Of a stretch of 64,000 nt of DNA, positions 10,296 to 20,641 are shown in pieces. A program made the position numbers and the translations under genes. The DNA comes from Apium graveolens (Eukaryota; Streptophyta; Magnoliopsida; Apiales; Apiaceae). The notes below the pieces were generated by a model. That model saw only the letters and a program-made list of their open reading frames with translations, was not told where the DNA came from and searched no databases. Location of the stretch: contig NC_133655.1 of NCBI RefSeq assembly GCF_009905375.1, positions 37,252,203-37,316,202 of the forward strand, written 5' to 3'. The first letter of the stretch is position 1. The number at the start of each line of letters is the position of its first letter.

Positions 10296-11640
10296 TCAAG
10301 TTGATTTTGGTACCCAAGTTTCCTTGGGTCCTACCTTGTTAGCTTTCTTCTTTGGTTTCTTAGGTTTAATTTTATTTGACTTGGGAATTTCTGATTTATC
10401 CTTAGTCATTTGAGTTGGACCTTTGAAACCAGTCATTAAGACAGAATTATCATGCATATTTTGATTAATAGGAAAAGGCATGCTGTTAGCAAATATGTTT
10501 TTCCAGTAAGGCATGTTAAATGGCATTTGTAGCATACTAAATGCAGCATAATAAGGATTAGGTGCAAATGAATATTAGCAAATTGTGAATTCATATTATG
10601 AGTAGACATATCATTCATGGGCATGGTAGGCATAACAGTCATGTTAGGAAAAGAGGGAGGCACATACACAGGAGTAGGCATGGCAAGTTTGCAATTAACA
10701 GATAGGTTATTAACACTACCACACTTAACACAAACTTTTCTTGGTGCATATTTATCAGGTGTGTAGTTGTTATGCTTGTAAACTCTCACTTTCCCATTTC
10801 TATTGTTTTTCTTTTTGGTTTCTGTTTTAACCTCAATCTTTTCTAATCTATCATTCAATTGCTTGATGGACCGATGACCAACATTAACTTTCCTATCTTT
10901 CTTAACTTGACTTGATTCTCCTGAAATAAAGTGCTTAGAAACAGATCCATATTTCTCATTAAGCTTGGCAAGCTTAGCTTTGCTCACAGGTCTACTCACA
11001 GCCGACGGATGTGGCTCTTTGTCACTCGACGGATAATCCTTTTGATAATCCGATGGATGATTTTCATCATCCGTCGAGTCCACATCTGTCAACAATCCTT
11101 CAACCAAATTGGATTCCAGCTTCTCCTTACTCTTCTTCCCGGATGCATCACAAAAGGACTCAATACCTTGAACTTTAGTGATTTGAGCATGGACATCTCT
11201 GGATGATTTCTATGCTTTAATCACTTCCTGTTTTCGTTCAAGATGCTTCTTTAAAATCTCATCTTTCTTCAAGGACTCAATTAATTCATCCTTGGCAATC
11301 TTACACTCAATTCTCAATTTTTCAAATTTAATAAACTGAGACTCTAGCACATTATTTCTCTCACTTAAAAACAAATTATTTTCTTTAATTTTTGCATTTT
11401 CCTTAGTGAGAGACTTAAGTGTAACACACAAGTGATACAATTATGTGGACATGTCATTGATTGCATCATTACACTCAACTTTAGATAAATGTGCTAGGTT
11501 AGTGGTGATTACCTGATTACTTGAAGAACTTGTTTCTGTTTCATCAGATTTGGCCATCAGGGCTAGGTTGACATAGCTTGTTTCTTCATCTTCATCCAAT
11601 CCATCAGCTGTTTAGTCATTTTCTTGTGTAGTGAAAGCCC
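10296..11640 (-). pseudogene. Sirevirus gag C-terminal half, element F
   Basis: Minus-strand pieces 11440-11210, 11107-10436 and 10535-10296 form a broken gag. They show an acidic stretch (DGLDEDEETSYVNLALM), a coiled coil (KENAKIKENN, KKHLERK), a linker rich in HPSD peptides, a basic segment and a weak zinc knuckle (C-V-K-C-G-S-V-N-N-L-S-V-N-C, with His replaced by Asn). Met/Pro/Asn-rich sequence lies before the protease. The UBN2-like N-terminal half is missing: at about 11640 the sequence switches to Ty3/Gypsy gag on the same strand. Confidence 0.75.
10995..11080. repeat. CCGACGGATG motifs within gag, element F
   Basis: Four variants (GCCGACGGATG, CTCGACGGATAA, TCCGATGGATG, CATCCGTCGAG) lie in 85 bp of gag. 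They encode the DENHPSD...YPSSD...PHPSA stretch. The core matches the arrays in LTRs A and B. Confidence 0.75.
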
Positions 11641-12581
11641 TTTACTTTTGCTTGAGGAGGCTGGGGGCTTCAACGTTGGGCAATCCCTCTTTATGTGTCC
11701 TACCTTCCCATATTAGAAACACGTTAATTTGGGCCGGGTGCAACTGTTGGCAAGGTGCCCGATTTGGTCACACAGGTAACATCTCAGAGGGGTTCTTGTC
11801 TGGTTACACACTCCAAGGTGCCTCTTCTTACAGGTTTGACATTCTGGTATTGGGGCACGTGGTTGGCTATGAAATGTTGCCCTAGATTATCCGCCGCCCT
11901 GGCCAATGCTCTCACTTGGGGCCTTTCTGAATCCGGGGCCTCTTGCAGGTTGGGACACCGCTCCCCTGATGAACTTACTTGGAAGGCTCCTATTTCCGGT
12001 TTCTATTCCTTGGCTTCCTATCTTCCTCTTCCTATTCTCCTTTTCTTTCACAGTCTGCTCACTACTAGCTTCAACAATCGAGGCTTTCTGTACTAAGGTG
12101 GCATAGTCTGTCAGCTCTAACACTACTACTCGGTTCTGTATCCATTGTTTCAGACCAAGCTGGAACCTTCGCGCTTTCTTTTCTTCGGTATTCACAAACT
12201 CAGGCATAAATCTAGACAACTCAGTAAATTTGGCCTCATATTCTGCCACGCACTTTGTGTCTCTCTGATAAAAGATCTATTCACCGCTTGGTGAACATGA
12301 TAATGGATCGGAGAAGAGGTACCACTAGGGGCCACAGGAGGAACCAGAGGTCTCGAAGAGGAAGAACTAGGACCACAACCGGGAGGAAAATCCCTAACAG
12401 CAGACACAGACCTACGTACCAAGCGGGGATGAGCACTAGGTCCAGGGATGTCCCTTGGTACAAAGGAAGGAACTGATGGGGGAGGCATAAGTGTCTCCTC
12501 AACAACAACATCCACAGTCCTCTCGGAGTCAGAGCTATCCGAGTCTGATGGCTTCTCCCGAGATGGAGAACTAGAGATCAC
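11640..12581 (-). pseudogene. Ty3/Gypsy gag with zinc knuckles, internally deleted
   Basis: The minus strand from 12581 gives a Ser/Pro-rich N-terminus (SSPSREKPSDSDSSDSE). It then jumps frame at about 12250-12270 into a gag core (MAEYEAKFTELSRFMPEF, typical Retrotrans_gag), a Lys/Glu linker and a Cys/His region. That region reads CQTCKKRHLGVC, CYLCDQIGHLANSC and a third knuckle whose second Cys follows an in-frame TAA. The middle of the capsid region, expected between the two ORFs, is missing. The downstream part is lost at about 11640. Confidence 0.8.
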
Positions 12582-12797
12582 GATAGGCCACTGCCAACAT
12601 GATAAATATACAGGAAAGACACAACAAGGTCAAGGCAGTTCTATCGAAACATAAATAGATGCTAGGGTAATACCGTCGGAACCCTCGAATGACTCTAGGG
12701 TTTGCTCCTCTATATGAGTTGCTTAATCACACCTTAAGACTCAATTCTACACCTTTTTAACTCAATCCCTAACCTAGATCAGGGACTTGAACCTGTA
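12582..12797. other. Leader between PBS and Gypsy gag
   Basis: This is non-coding DNA between the primer-binding site and the first gag codons of the minus-strand Gypsy element. No further motif recognised. Confidence 0.5.
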
Positions 12798-12809
12798 GCT
12801 CTGATACCA
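12798..12809 (-). other. Primer-binding site, tRNA-Met type
   Basis: The minus strand reads TGGTATCAGAGC two to four bases after the LTR end. It is complementary to the 3' end of plant initiator tRNA-Met, the usual primer for plant Gypsy and Copia elements. Confidence 0.85.
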
Positions 12810-13313
12810 ACTATGACGGCCTCAACCCCGGGGTCAGGAGTTGACTTCACCAAACATACTTACTAGAAATATAAACAACAAGATTATTATTAAAATAAAC
12901 TAACGTGACTGCGGAAGAAGATCCGATCCAGGTTCAAGTATGATCCAAGCTACACATTATTACAAACCATTTATTCAAAAGTCTAACACACACTAACTTA
13001 TTCAACAACTCATCAGACCGCACGTGGCCTGATACTAACTACCTCTAAGGAGCCGGGTCCTGAAGGGGCTGAAACACAGTTCTGCCAAGGTCTGATTGGT
13101 CTTCTAGGCATCTACGATATATATATATAACAGGTTGCAAGGGTGAGCATAATCACTCAGCGGTACCAATATATAAATAACAAGATTAAAACAATAATGT
13201 AAACAATGATGGGAACAAAGCTGTAATCATGCGAACAACATTATATAATGAAAAACTGAGATAACTGGATATCACTGACTAGCATGCTTTTAACAAAACA
13301 AACGTAGTAGTAT

Positions 13314-14539
13314 TGTAAAGCATAATGTAATGTGACATGTAATCGAGGATTCATAACTTAACATGAAAATAGAAACAGATAAACAATATTAAACTGTGAA
13401 GCACAAGAACCCTACAGATGAAGACATGATAAACACAAAGAACCAAATGATGCAATTGACTCTTTAAGTCCTCTAACAGATCATGGGAAGAAGTTCATTG
13501 TAATGTTCAAGCAGCCTTGAAGGATAAGAATAAGGGACTTTAAGCATCAGTTACATGAATTGATTTGAAGTGTTACAGATCAAGGGTTCATTAAAAGAAG
13601 CAATGGATAAACATCAATCTGTATTAGCTCAGAAACTCAAGTTAAATTGAATTGGAATTCTCTCAATGCTAGTTGTTTGTGAACCAGACCAGTGCACCAA
13701 ACATCAGTATTCAAGAAGGAATTTTGATTCAGTTACAGAAGAAAATATTGATACAATGAAGAATGATTTGGCAAAATCAAGAATACTCTATGTCATAAAA
13801 GTCTTCTACTTGGTCACCACATAAGTGTACAAGGTCTATGGTCATCACAGAACTGGTCGCCATAGAGAAAATCTCTAATGCACCACTCAGGTTGCCATAG
13901 AGATTCTCTATGGTACCAGTGGTCGCCATAGGCTCTAGTCACCACAGAAGCCTGTCACTACCTGGTCGCCATAGGATCTTAAGTTGATCTCAGAACAAGT
14001 AAATCTATTGGTCACCACAGAAGATTTCTTGGTCACCATAGAAGACCCTTGGTCGCCATAGAGGATATGCAGTCGCCATAGAATTCTACAGAGATACAGG
14101 TCATCATAGAAGGCTTCCATGGTTGCCATAGAAGAGTTGTATTCATTGATTTCATTACAGCAATGTTAAATGGAATGTATGGACACAAACATGCCACCTG
14201 TCCTTTGAATTTGGAAGTCTACAAGAAGCTAAATGAATGCATTTCATTTTAGTTAGTTATCTTCTTCAGCAAACACAGAAAGTTTATGGGAGCTCCAATA
14301 AAGCTTCACATTTATTACTCTTGTAAACATACTGTTATGCTGCTGAATTTATTGTAGCTAATCAATACCTTGATTAGATTGTAGCAACCTCAAGGTTTAT
14401 ATTAATAAAACAATAAATTTTTCGAATTGTTTTGTGTTATTTTGGTTCCGTACTTTTAACGAAGAACTTGAAATGAATCGAAAAAGATTGTAGGTATCGT
14501 ATTCAACCCTCCCCCTTCTACGATCCTTTGGGACTAACA
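13314..14539 (+). mobile_element. Solo LTR (1226 bp), TSD AGTAT
   Basis: It starts TGTAAAGCATAATG and ends CCTTTGGGACTAACA, with AGTAT on both sides (13309-13313 and 14540-14544). That is the 5-bp duplication expected of an LTR-element insertion. The end has the TTCAACCCTCCCCCTTCTACGATCC block common at the 3' end of plant Copia LTRs, which gives the orientation. No internal region is present, so it is a solo LTR, presumably from LTR-LTR recombination. An array of GGTCGCCATAGA motifs lies at 13800-14130. Confidence 0.85.
13800..14130. repeat. GGTCGCCATAGA motif array in solo LTR
   Basis: More than a dozen variants of TGGTCGCCATAGA (GGTCACCATAGA, GGTTGCCATAGA, GGTCATCACAGA) are scattered at irregular 10-40 bp intervals. 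The core TGG-TCG-CCA is a short inverted repeat centred on CG. Confidence 0.8.
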
Positions 14540-16895
14540 AGTATGATGTGTAAGTATCAGAGTCCAATTTTAGCAGGCTATTTACAGTTATAAAACCACT
14601 GTATCAAGTACTTATACCCTTACGGGAATCGCAAAGCCAAATCAGATATATAACGGATATGTGAAGACAACTGATCAGGCTATCAACACCAGACAACTCT
14701 AACTGCCATCCCATTTACCTGTTCCGGAACTCAGAGACTAGCTAGGTCTCTGGCCTGCTGGACTAATCGGTTATAATTTGCGTGCAACCGAATTAGCCTC
14801 TTACGCCACCTCAATAGGCCTACTCTGACCCCTATGTATCCCATATCTAATCGTTTTATCCAGTTTTCAAAACACTTGTACCTATCTCATTCCAAAATTC
14901 ATTCATTTTTAACAGTACACATATAAACTCTAGTTCACAAATCATTTCATTCGAGATAGGTACCTTTCGAAGTTACTTTTCCCCAAAACAGGTTGAAAAC
15001 AGTGATTTATAACTACAGCGGATACGTAACTTAAAGCGTTCCTGTTCCATTACGAGATTAAAACAATAGCTATTCATACATACTGAACCATAAAAGAATG
15101 GTCAGGGGTACTTGCCTTGCAACGCTTTCGGAAACCCTAAGTAGCTTTTACGCTAACTTCGGTCCTGGAGAAACTCGACTGGGATCTACAAATACAGAAT
15201 ACCATAATCAGTTATATCGACATGCTTGACATCCTAAAACCCTAATAACCCAATTTGATATCCCGACTCATATAGTGATTATACACGTAGTCACGTAATC
15301 ACATAGTCCGCATATAAATAGGGGTAAAATGTTTAATATAATAGTGTACGTTTGAAAATAAATTTTAGAAAATTTTGGCAGCAACTCTTTTGTTTATAAG
15401 CCTACCCATCGATTACAATCGACGTCAATCTCAACAATCACAGCAATTCATAATTTCATACAACACGCATGTTAACACAACTCACATTAAAAATAATTAT
15501 TAAATTTTGAAAATATTTTATATAAATTGTTTTATTTATTTATAAAAATTAGGACTCAGAACAACGTCATCACCATCCACCGTCCACTCGTACAAAGTCA
15601 TCGCGGACGACGGAAAAATTCTCGGAGCACTCGACTACTCGAATTCCAACGGGAAAATTTCACCGATACAAAATTAATTTATTCCGCATGAATTATTTAT
15701 TTCATGAAATTACTCAAGAATTTCCCTGCAGAAATAAAATAAAAAATATTAAAATTTTAATCTGACAAGCACAAACGCATAGCACGCGCACCCCACCGGA
15801 AAACAAAGGCACAACCGAGAAAACAGAAGGCATCTACCAACTATAATCCAACAACCATCAATTAATATACACACATATATAATTATATGCATATATATTA
15901 ATCAACAGAATAGAACCGAGAGAATACCGGGAAAACGAGCCGGAAAAATGGCCGGAGAAGTAACAGAACCGCCGCAGAGCGGGCACAGGAGAAAGAAAAA
16001 GAAAGAATAGAGAAGAAGAAGAAGAGTGAGATGAAGAGTAGAAATCGAGAGGAGTGACGGGAGAGATTAACAAGCTCGAAGGGGAAGAAACAGGGGGGTG
16101 GGTTTTTGTTTATTTTATTTTTTATTTTTTTTTCTTTTTTAACCTCCTGCTAACACGTATCAATTGGAGAGGATACGTGTCAAAATTTTTATATAAAGTT
16201 TTGACACGTGTCCCCTAATATCGAATGGTTCGAATTTCTGGCTCGCTTTCGCAAATAAATGTACCGAGGTGCACATAAAACAATCTCCAAAAATTACGAA
16301 AATAGTTTTAAAATATCATAAATGTCCCGAAGTTTATAAAAACATAAATTTCATAATTCTAAAACAATTTCTGAAATGCAGTTTGTACCCGCTTTTATCA
16401 ATTAAACGAAACAACGCGCGGGTGAAATTAATCCCGAAAATTTCCAAAATAATATTAAAATTCCCAGAATATTATGAACTTAATAAAATATGAGTTTCGT
16501 GATTTTTGAAGAATTTTGAAATTAGATATGGAATTTGCAAATAAACACACTCAGAAAATCATTTAAAGATAAATACTTAGTGAAATATTGATTTCTCAAT
16601 TTTATAAAGTCCTAAAAATAATTATTAAAATTATAAAATTGTATAACAAATTTTAGAGACAATCCAAATATTTATGAAATTAAAACGGTAATAAAATTAC
16701 TTTTAAAAGCATAACAAAACCACATATCTCAATGATAAATCACAAAATCCAATCCATATACCAACATACTACAAATAAATAAATAATAATCAACAAACTG
16801 CTGCCAAAAATCAATACACACCTTTTATTTAATTATTTATTCCATTATTACACTTTTAAATATTAAAAATAAAAGAGAATACACGAGTCGTTATA

Positions 16896-19253
16896 ATAGA
16901 TGCTTTCATATCAGTATTTAAAACTAAATGAACATCATGATCAGCTAAAGTTTGAGCACATTCCATACATATATTTTCACTTGGTAATCTCCAAAAATGA
17001 TTCCATTCAAAAGCCCTGTGAGGATGTAAAATAGCAGCATGACCAGATGATGAACCAAAAGTAGATAATTTAGATGCTTCAATGCCAACATTCAAAACAG
17101 CATCATCAGGATTATCATCATTAGAGTCATCAGAATCATCTAGATCACCAGGATATCTCTTTGGAATATCAAAATCAGGAACTATGCCTTTGAGTTTTAA
17201 ATCAAGATTTGACTTAGAAGGCTTAGTTACCTGTGTAGATCCTGTAAGAAAAGAACCATGAGTACCTAAATCTCTCTTTTCTTTTAAAGTGATCTCATCA
17301 CCTCTTACTCCACTCATCTCATGACTTTTAAGAGTCAGAGCTTCCTCACAAGGATTAACTATATCATGTCTCTCATCTACCTATCCTTTTTCCAGGTAAG
17401 GATCCCGCCTCTCTTTAATTCTGTTTTTTACTAAATCTTTTCTCTCAGTCTCAAATGAAAATCTCAGAAAAGTTTGTCCTACAGAAATAAGAGGTGGCTG
17501 AGAAGAGTTTTCTGTGATCATATGACCAGAGGTATTCCTTTATAGAGGTCTAATCATAGTCATATCAGCAGATAATTTTTTTTTAAAGAATATGTACCTT
17601 GTGGAGTATCAACCATTTCTATATCCTTGAGTGGTTGTACCAATATTGCTTCAATCTTGTCTTGAGAAGTGATCAGTACATCTGTTAAATCAGGAACAAC
17701 TTCATCAGGATTTGACTTTGTGTCATGAATGTGCTGCTTGTCTAAAATTGATCCATTGGTAGAATTTGATACTAAGTCTGCAACAGTACTTTGAACTATT
17801 AGTTCTTGTGTGACTAGAGGTGTAGAAGCTTCTTCAATCCTTTGAACTGAAGGTTCTTGTGTGCTTCCCTCAACGATAGGATCATGGATAACAGCATCCA
17901 ATTTAAAAATGTGCTTTTGATGAACTTTCCTGTCATGTACTGTCTTCATCATATCATGAACCACAAAACTATGACTTCCTTGAGCAATGTAAGGAATAGT
18001 CAGATATGAGAATATGCTTGCACCTACACTTTGAGCAGGTAGTTTTTGTGTAGCTGGGGCTTTAACAGGTGCATCTTCACTTTGAGAAGATGGTTATTGT
18101 GTACCGTACCCCTTCTGTGGTGTTAGAAGTGTGATATTCTTGTATTGAGAAATAGATGAAGTCTTTGCTTTCCGCTTGATAGACTTCTGCAGATAAACTT
18201 CCTTAGCAATTTCAACTTCCTTGGCTGTATGAGATGTAGAAATTGTCTGATCAGGAATTGTCATAATCTTATCAGGAATTGCTTGAGAACTGTCAGGATT
18301 TGACAAAGATTTTTCAGGATCTGTAGATTCCTGATCCAGAGCAATATTAGCCAACACTTGAAGACCATCTGGTTTCTTGTGAATCTTTTCTGCTAACTTC
18401 ATTAATCTTCTTTTCTTAGGTTTAGCAGCTACAACCAAATTTTGATCTTCCCATATACTAGCACCAGTAACCTCCACTGGTCTAGCAGGCTTTTTGAACA
18501 CAATTGGACCATCACTGTCACTTTCAGAATGTGATGATTCATCAAATAGTTTAGTACCAGTTCAAACTTTCCTTTTCTTGCTTTTTGCAAGGTTCTTCAT
18601 GTGTGTTGCTAATAAAACACTTTTCTTCCTTACTCCACCTTGTTATTCCAAAGATACGGGTGAGAGTGAAACAACCTTTAGACCTGATTGTCTCTGAGAC
18701 AAATCAGACTTAGCTATTGTCTTTGATTTTGCAACTGATTCCTTTTAAGAAGAATCAGAGGTGATATTGTGTTTCGATTTAAGTGAAGAAAAATGAACAC
18801 TTGGGGTCAAGAATAGGGTTGGATGTGCCCTGTCCCACGACGTCAGGATTTGGAAAATTATATTTGTTAGGAATTTTGTTAGACAAAAACACCCACAATT
18901 CTCTTGGTAAAACAGTTCCTCTCCTGAAAGTATCTTTCCTTTTTGCTAAATCAGTCAGAGATTTAAAATTGATTTGAAAGATCATCAGTAATTCATCGTT
19001 TTCAAAACTTTCACCAGGTAAAAGATATGTAAATATCAATTTTAAGAACCTAGTGTAACCAACACCACCAGCTTTATCACTAAATCGAGCTATCAGGAAT
19101 TGCATAATAGTGTTACCATAATTTGTCATCAATGATCATCTGCTGTTTTCTTGAATTTTCAATCTACTAATTGTTCTTATCGAGACATAAAACACTCAAG
19201 TCAGTTTTACACATGCATTATCAAAAAGAATATGAACAAATATAGTAGAAAAC
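16896..19253 (-). pseudogene. Sirevirus D downstream ORF (pol-distal), broken
   Basis: Minus-strand pieces 19132-18779, 18501-18094, 17964-17560 and 17317-16856 fall in at least two frames. The first starts MMTNYGNTIMQFLIARFSDK and carries a globular segment (TRFLKLIFTYLLPGE). The middle is Ser/Thr/Pro- and Lys-rich. The last has an Asp-rich tract (DDSDDSNDDNPDD) and a Trp/Cys segment (FEWNHFWRLPSENICMECAQ). The part near 17290-17400 matches 62870-62990 of element E at DNA level, so both are the same family. Left end cut by the Gypsy LTR at 16895, right end by element G2 at 19253. Function unknown; position suggests the Sirevirus extra ORF. Confidence 0.65.
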
Positions 19254-20351
19254 TGCTGGGAACCACGGACTTAGGGTGTTACTACGTTTTACGATAAAGA
19301 TTATGAAAAGAAAATCACCTTGTTAACGGTTGATTCCACGCTCTTCTATTGTATTCCCAAATTTCCTTGAGCGAAGTGTGGCCTCTGTCTTCTCAAGTTA
19401 TCCTCCCTTCTTGCTCCTTGATGGCTACAATAGGTTTTCACCCACTACCAAGCAAGAAGAGAATAAGAATATATATAGGCTACAATAGGGACCATGGATA
19501 ATTAGGTTGGGCCTTATAATTACATCTTGAACCTAGCCCAATGTAATTAAATATTAATTCAATCCACTAAAGAATTAATATTTGCACTACCTTTCCTAAT
19601 ACCGCAATTTAAATAATTAATTCGGTTCCAATATTATTTGCTTATTAAATTCCCCATGTTTAAAATATCACATGTCCATTAATAAATAAATTACTGATAA
19701 TTTATTTAATTAATATCTTTTATCCTTGATCATCCACTCAACCTTTATTTAATTATGCCAGAATAAATTCCACCTGCAGGGTTTCTCATAATTAAATCTT
19801 TTTGAGCTTTCAAGGGGACATCATTAACCCGAATATTATCAGGACATGGATTCCTTCAATAAATAATATCCACCATGTATATAATTCCATCACCCAAAAT
19901 ATAATGATATAATTCAAAAGAATTACTTCATATATAAATCAAAGCATGTAAATAATATACACGTGTCAATTATTATTTCCGGATTAAGAACCTAAGCATT
20001 AATAATAACATAGAATCTTAGTTCTCCTTCTTAATCAGTATTAAGGGAACAATTCTAATTTTGATCCTGTTCAATATACACAAAGTATATTAGTATTATT
20101 TATTAGTCAATATAAACTAATCTAAATAATACTACAGCCATACCAGTGGATTGTCCAACACCACCTGTGCTGTGAACCTTATTATATTATATAACCGTAT
20201 TTAACAATCTAATATTCTGTATCCCATTTGATACTAGATTGTTCACAATATATAATATTAGACAACATGTAAACATTCAAATGATTCTCAATTAAACTGG
20301 CTAGAAATAAATGTATATACTTCAAATAAATATTTTCAGTATACACTAACA
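19254..20351 (-). repeat. Left (3') LTR of G2
   Basis: It runs from TGCTGGGAACCACGG to CAGTATACACTAACA, 1098 bp. It differs from the right LTR at only a few positions by eye, including TGCTGGG against TGTTGGG at the terminus. On the minus strand it starts TGTTAGTGTATACTG. Confidence 0.9.
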
Positions 20352-20586
20352 GAAAACATGTAAGAGAATAACAAGTTTCCTGATATGCATTAAATAGAGA
20401 TTTCAATGATATTAATGAAGATGATTACAAGATGTAGAATTACAAAAGATTCCTAACTCCTAGAAGCTAGAACCTATTATATCTTCATCTTCTTTGTGGC
20501 TTCCTGACTCTTCAAAGCCCTATGACAGCAAATCCATGAGATTGAAGTTGTAAGAGAAATAATGTTCTCCTACAATGTGAGAGCTT
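20352..20586. repeat. Duplicate of the right flank of G2
   Basis: This 235-bp stretch is almost identical to 26874-27107, the Sirevirus D sequence that borders the right LTR. It lies between the left LTR and pol, where a polypurine tract and the pol 3' end should be. It ends at GTGAGAGCTT in both copies. Confidence 0.9.
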
Positions 20587-20641
20587 TATCATCAGAAGAC
20601 AACCGGGCAGATCCTTTCACAAAGAGCTTTCCAACCAAGGT
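20587..20641 (+). repeat. Inverted RNase H filler
   Basis: About 54 bp match G1 at 53984-54037 (end of RNase [14 protein letters not shown]) in the plus orientation, opposite to the rest of G2. The right junction shares AGGTT with the sequence where minus-strand pol resumes. Confidence 0.85.

Larger units (their letters stand above)
12814..16895 (-). mobile_element. 5' LTR of Ty3/Gypsy element, with nested solo LTR
   Basis: The plus-strand left end TGACGGCCTCAACC lies next to the PBS, and the right end is ...GAGTCGTTATA. On the minus strand the LTR thus starts TATAACGACTCG (probably TGTAACGAC with one G-to-A change) and ends GGCCGTCA. Without the nested insertion (13314-14539 plus TSD) it is about 2.85 kb, long for a plant LTR. 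It contains no coding ORF. The right end abuts the 3' ORF of Sirevirus D. Confidence 0.7.

Noticed and set aside
12798..12809. tRNA gene remnant at the TGGTATCAGAGC sites
   Set aside because: Only the 12-14 bases complementary to the tRNA 3' end are present, next to LTR ends; they are primer-binding sites.
15858..16073. Ser/Phe-rich minus-strand ORF
   Set aside because: It lies in the Gypsy LTR and derives from GA-rich sequence; no homologous reading elsewhere in the window.
18779..19132. Host gene candidate (117-aa ORF)
   Set aside because: It continues into other fragments of the same strand that match element E downstream sequence, and it has the element's position and decay.
20209..20406. 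65-aa minus-strand ORF, repeated at 26731-26928
   Set aside because: It lies within LTR ends plus flank of G2; the repetition reflects LTR and flank duplication, not a gene.
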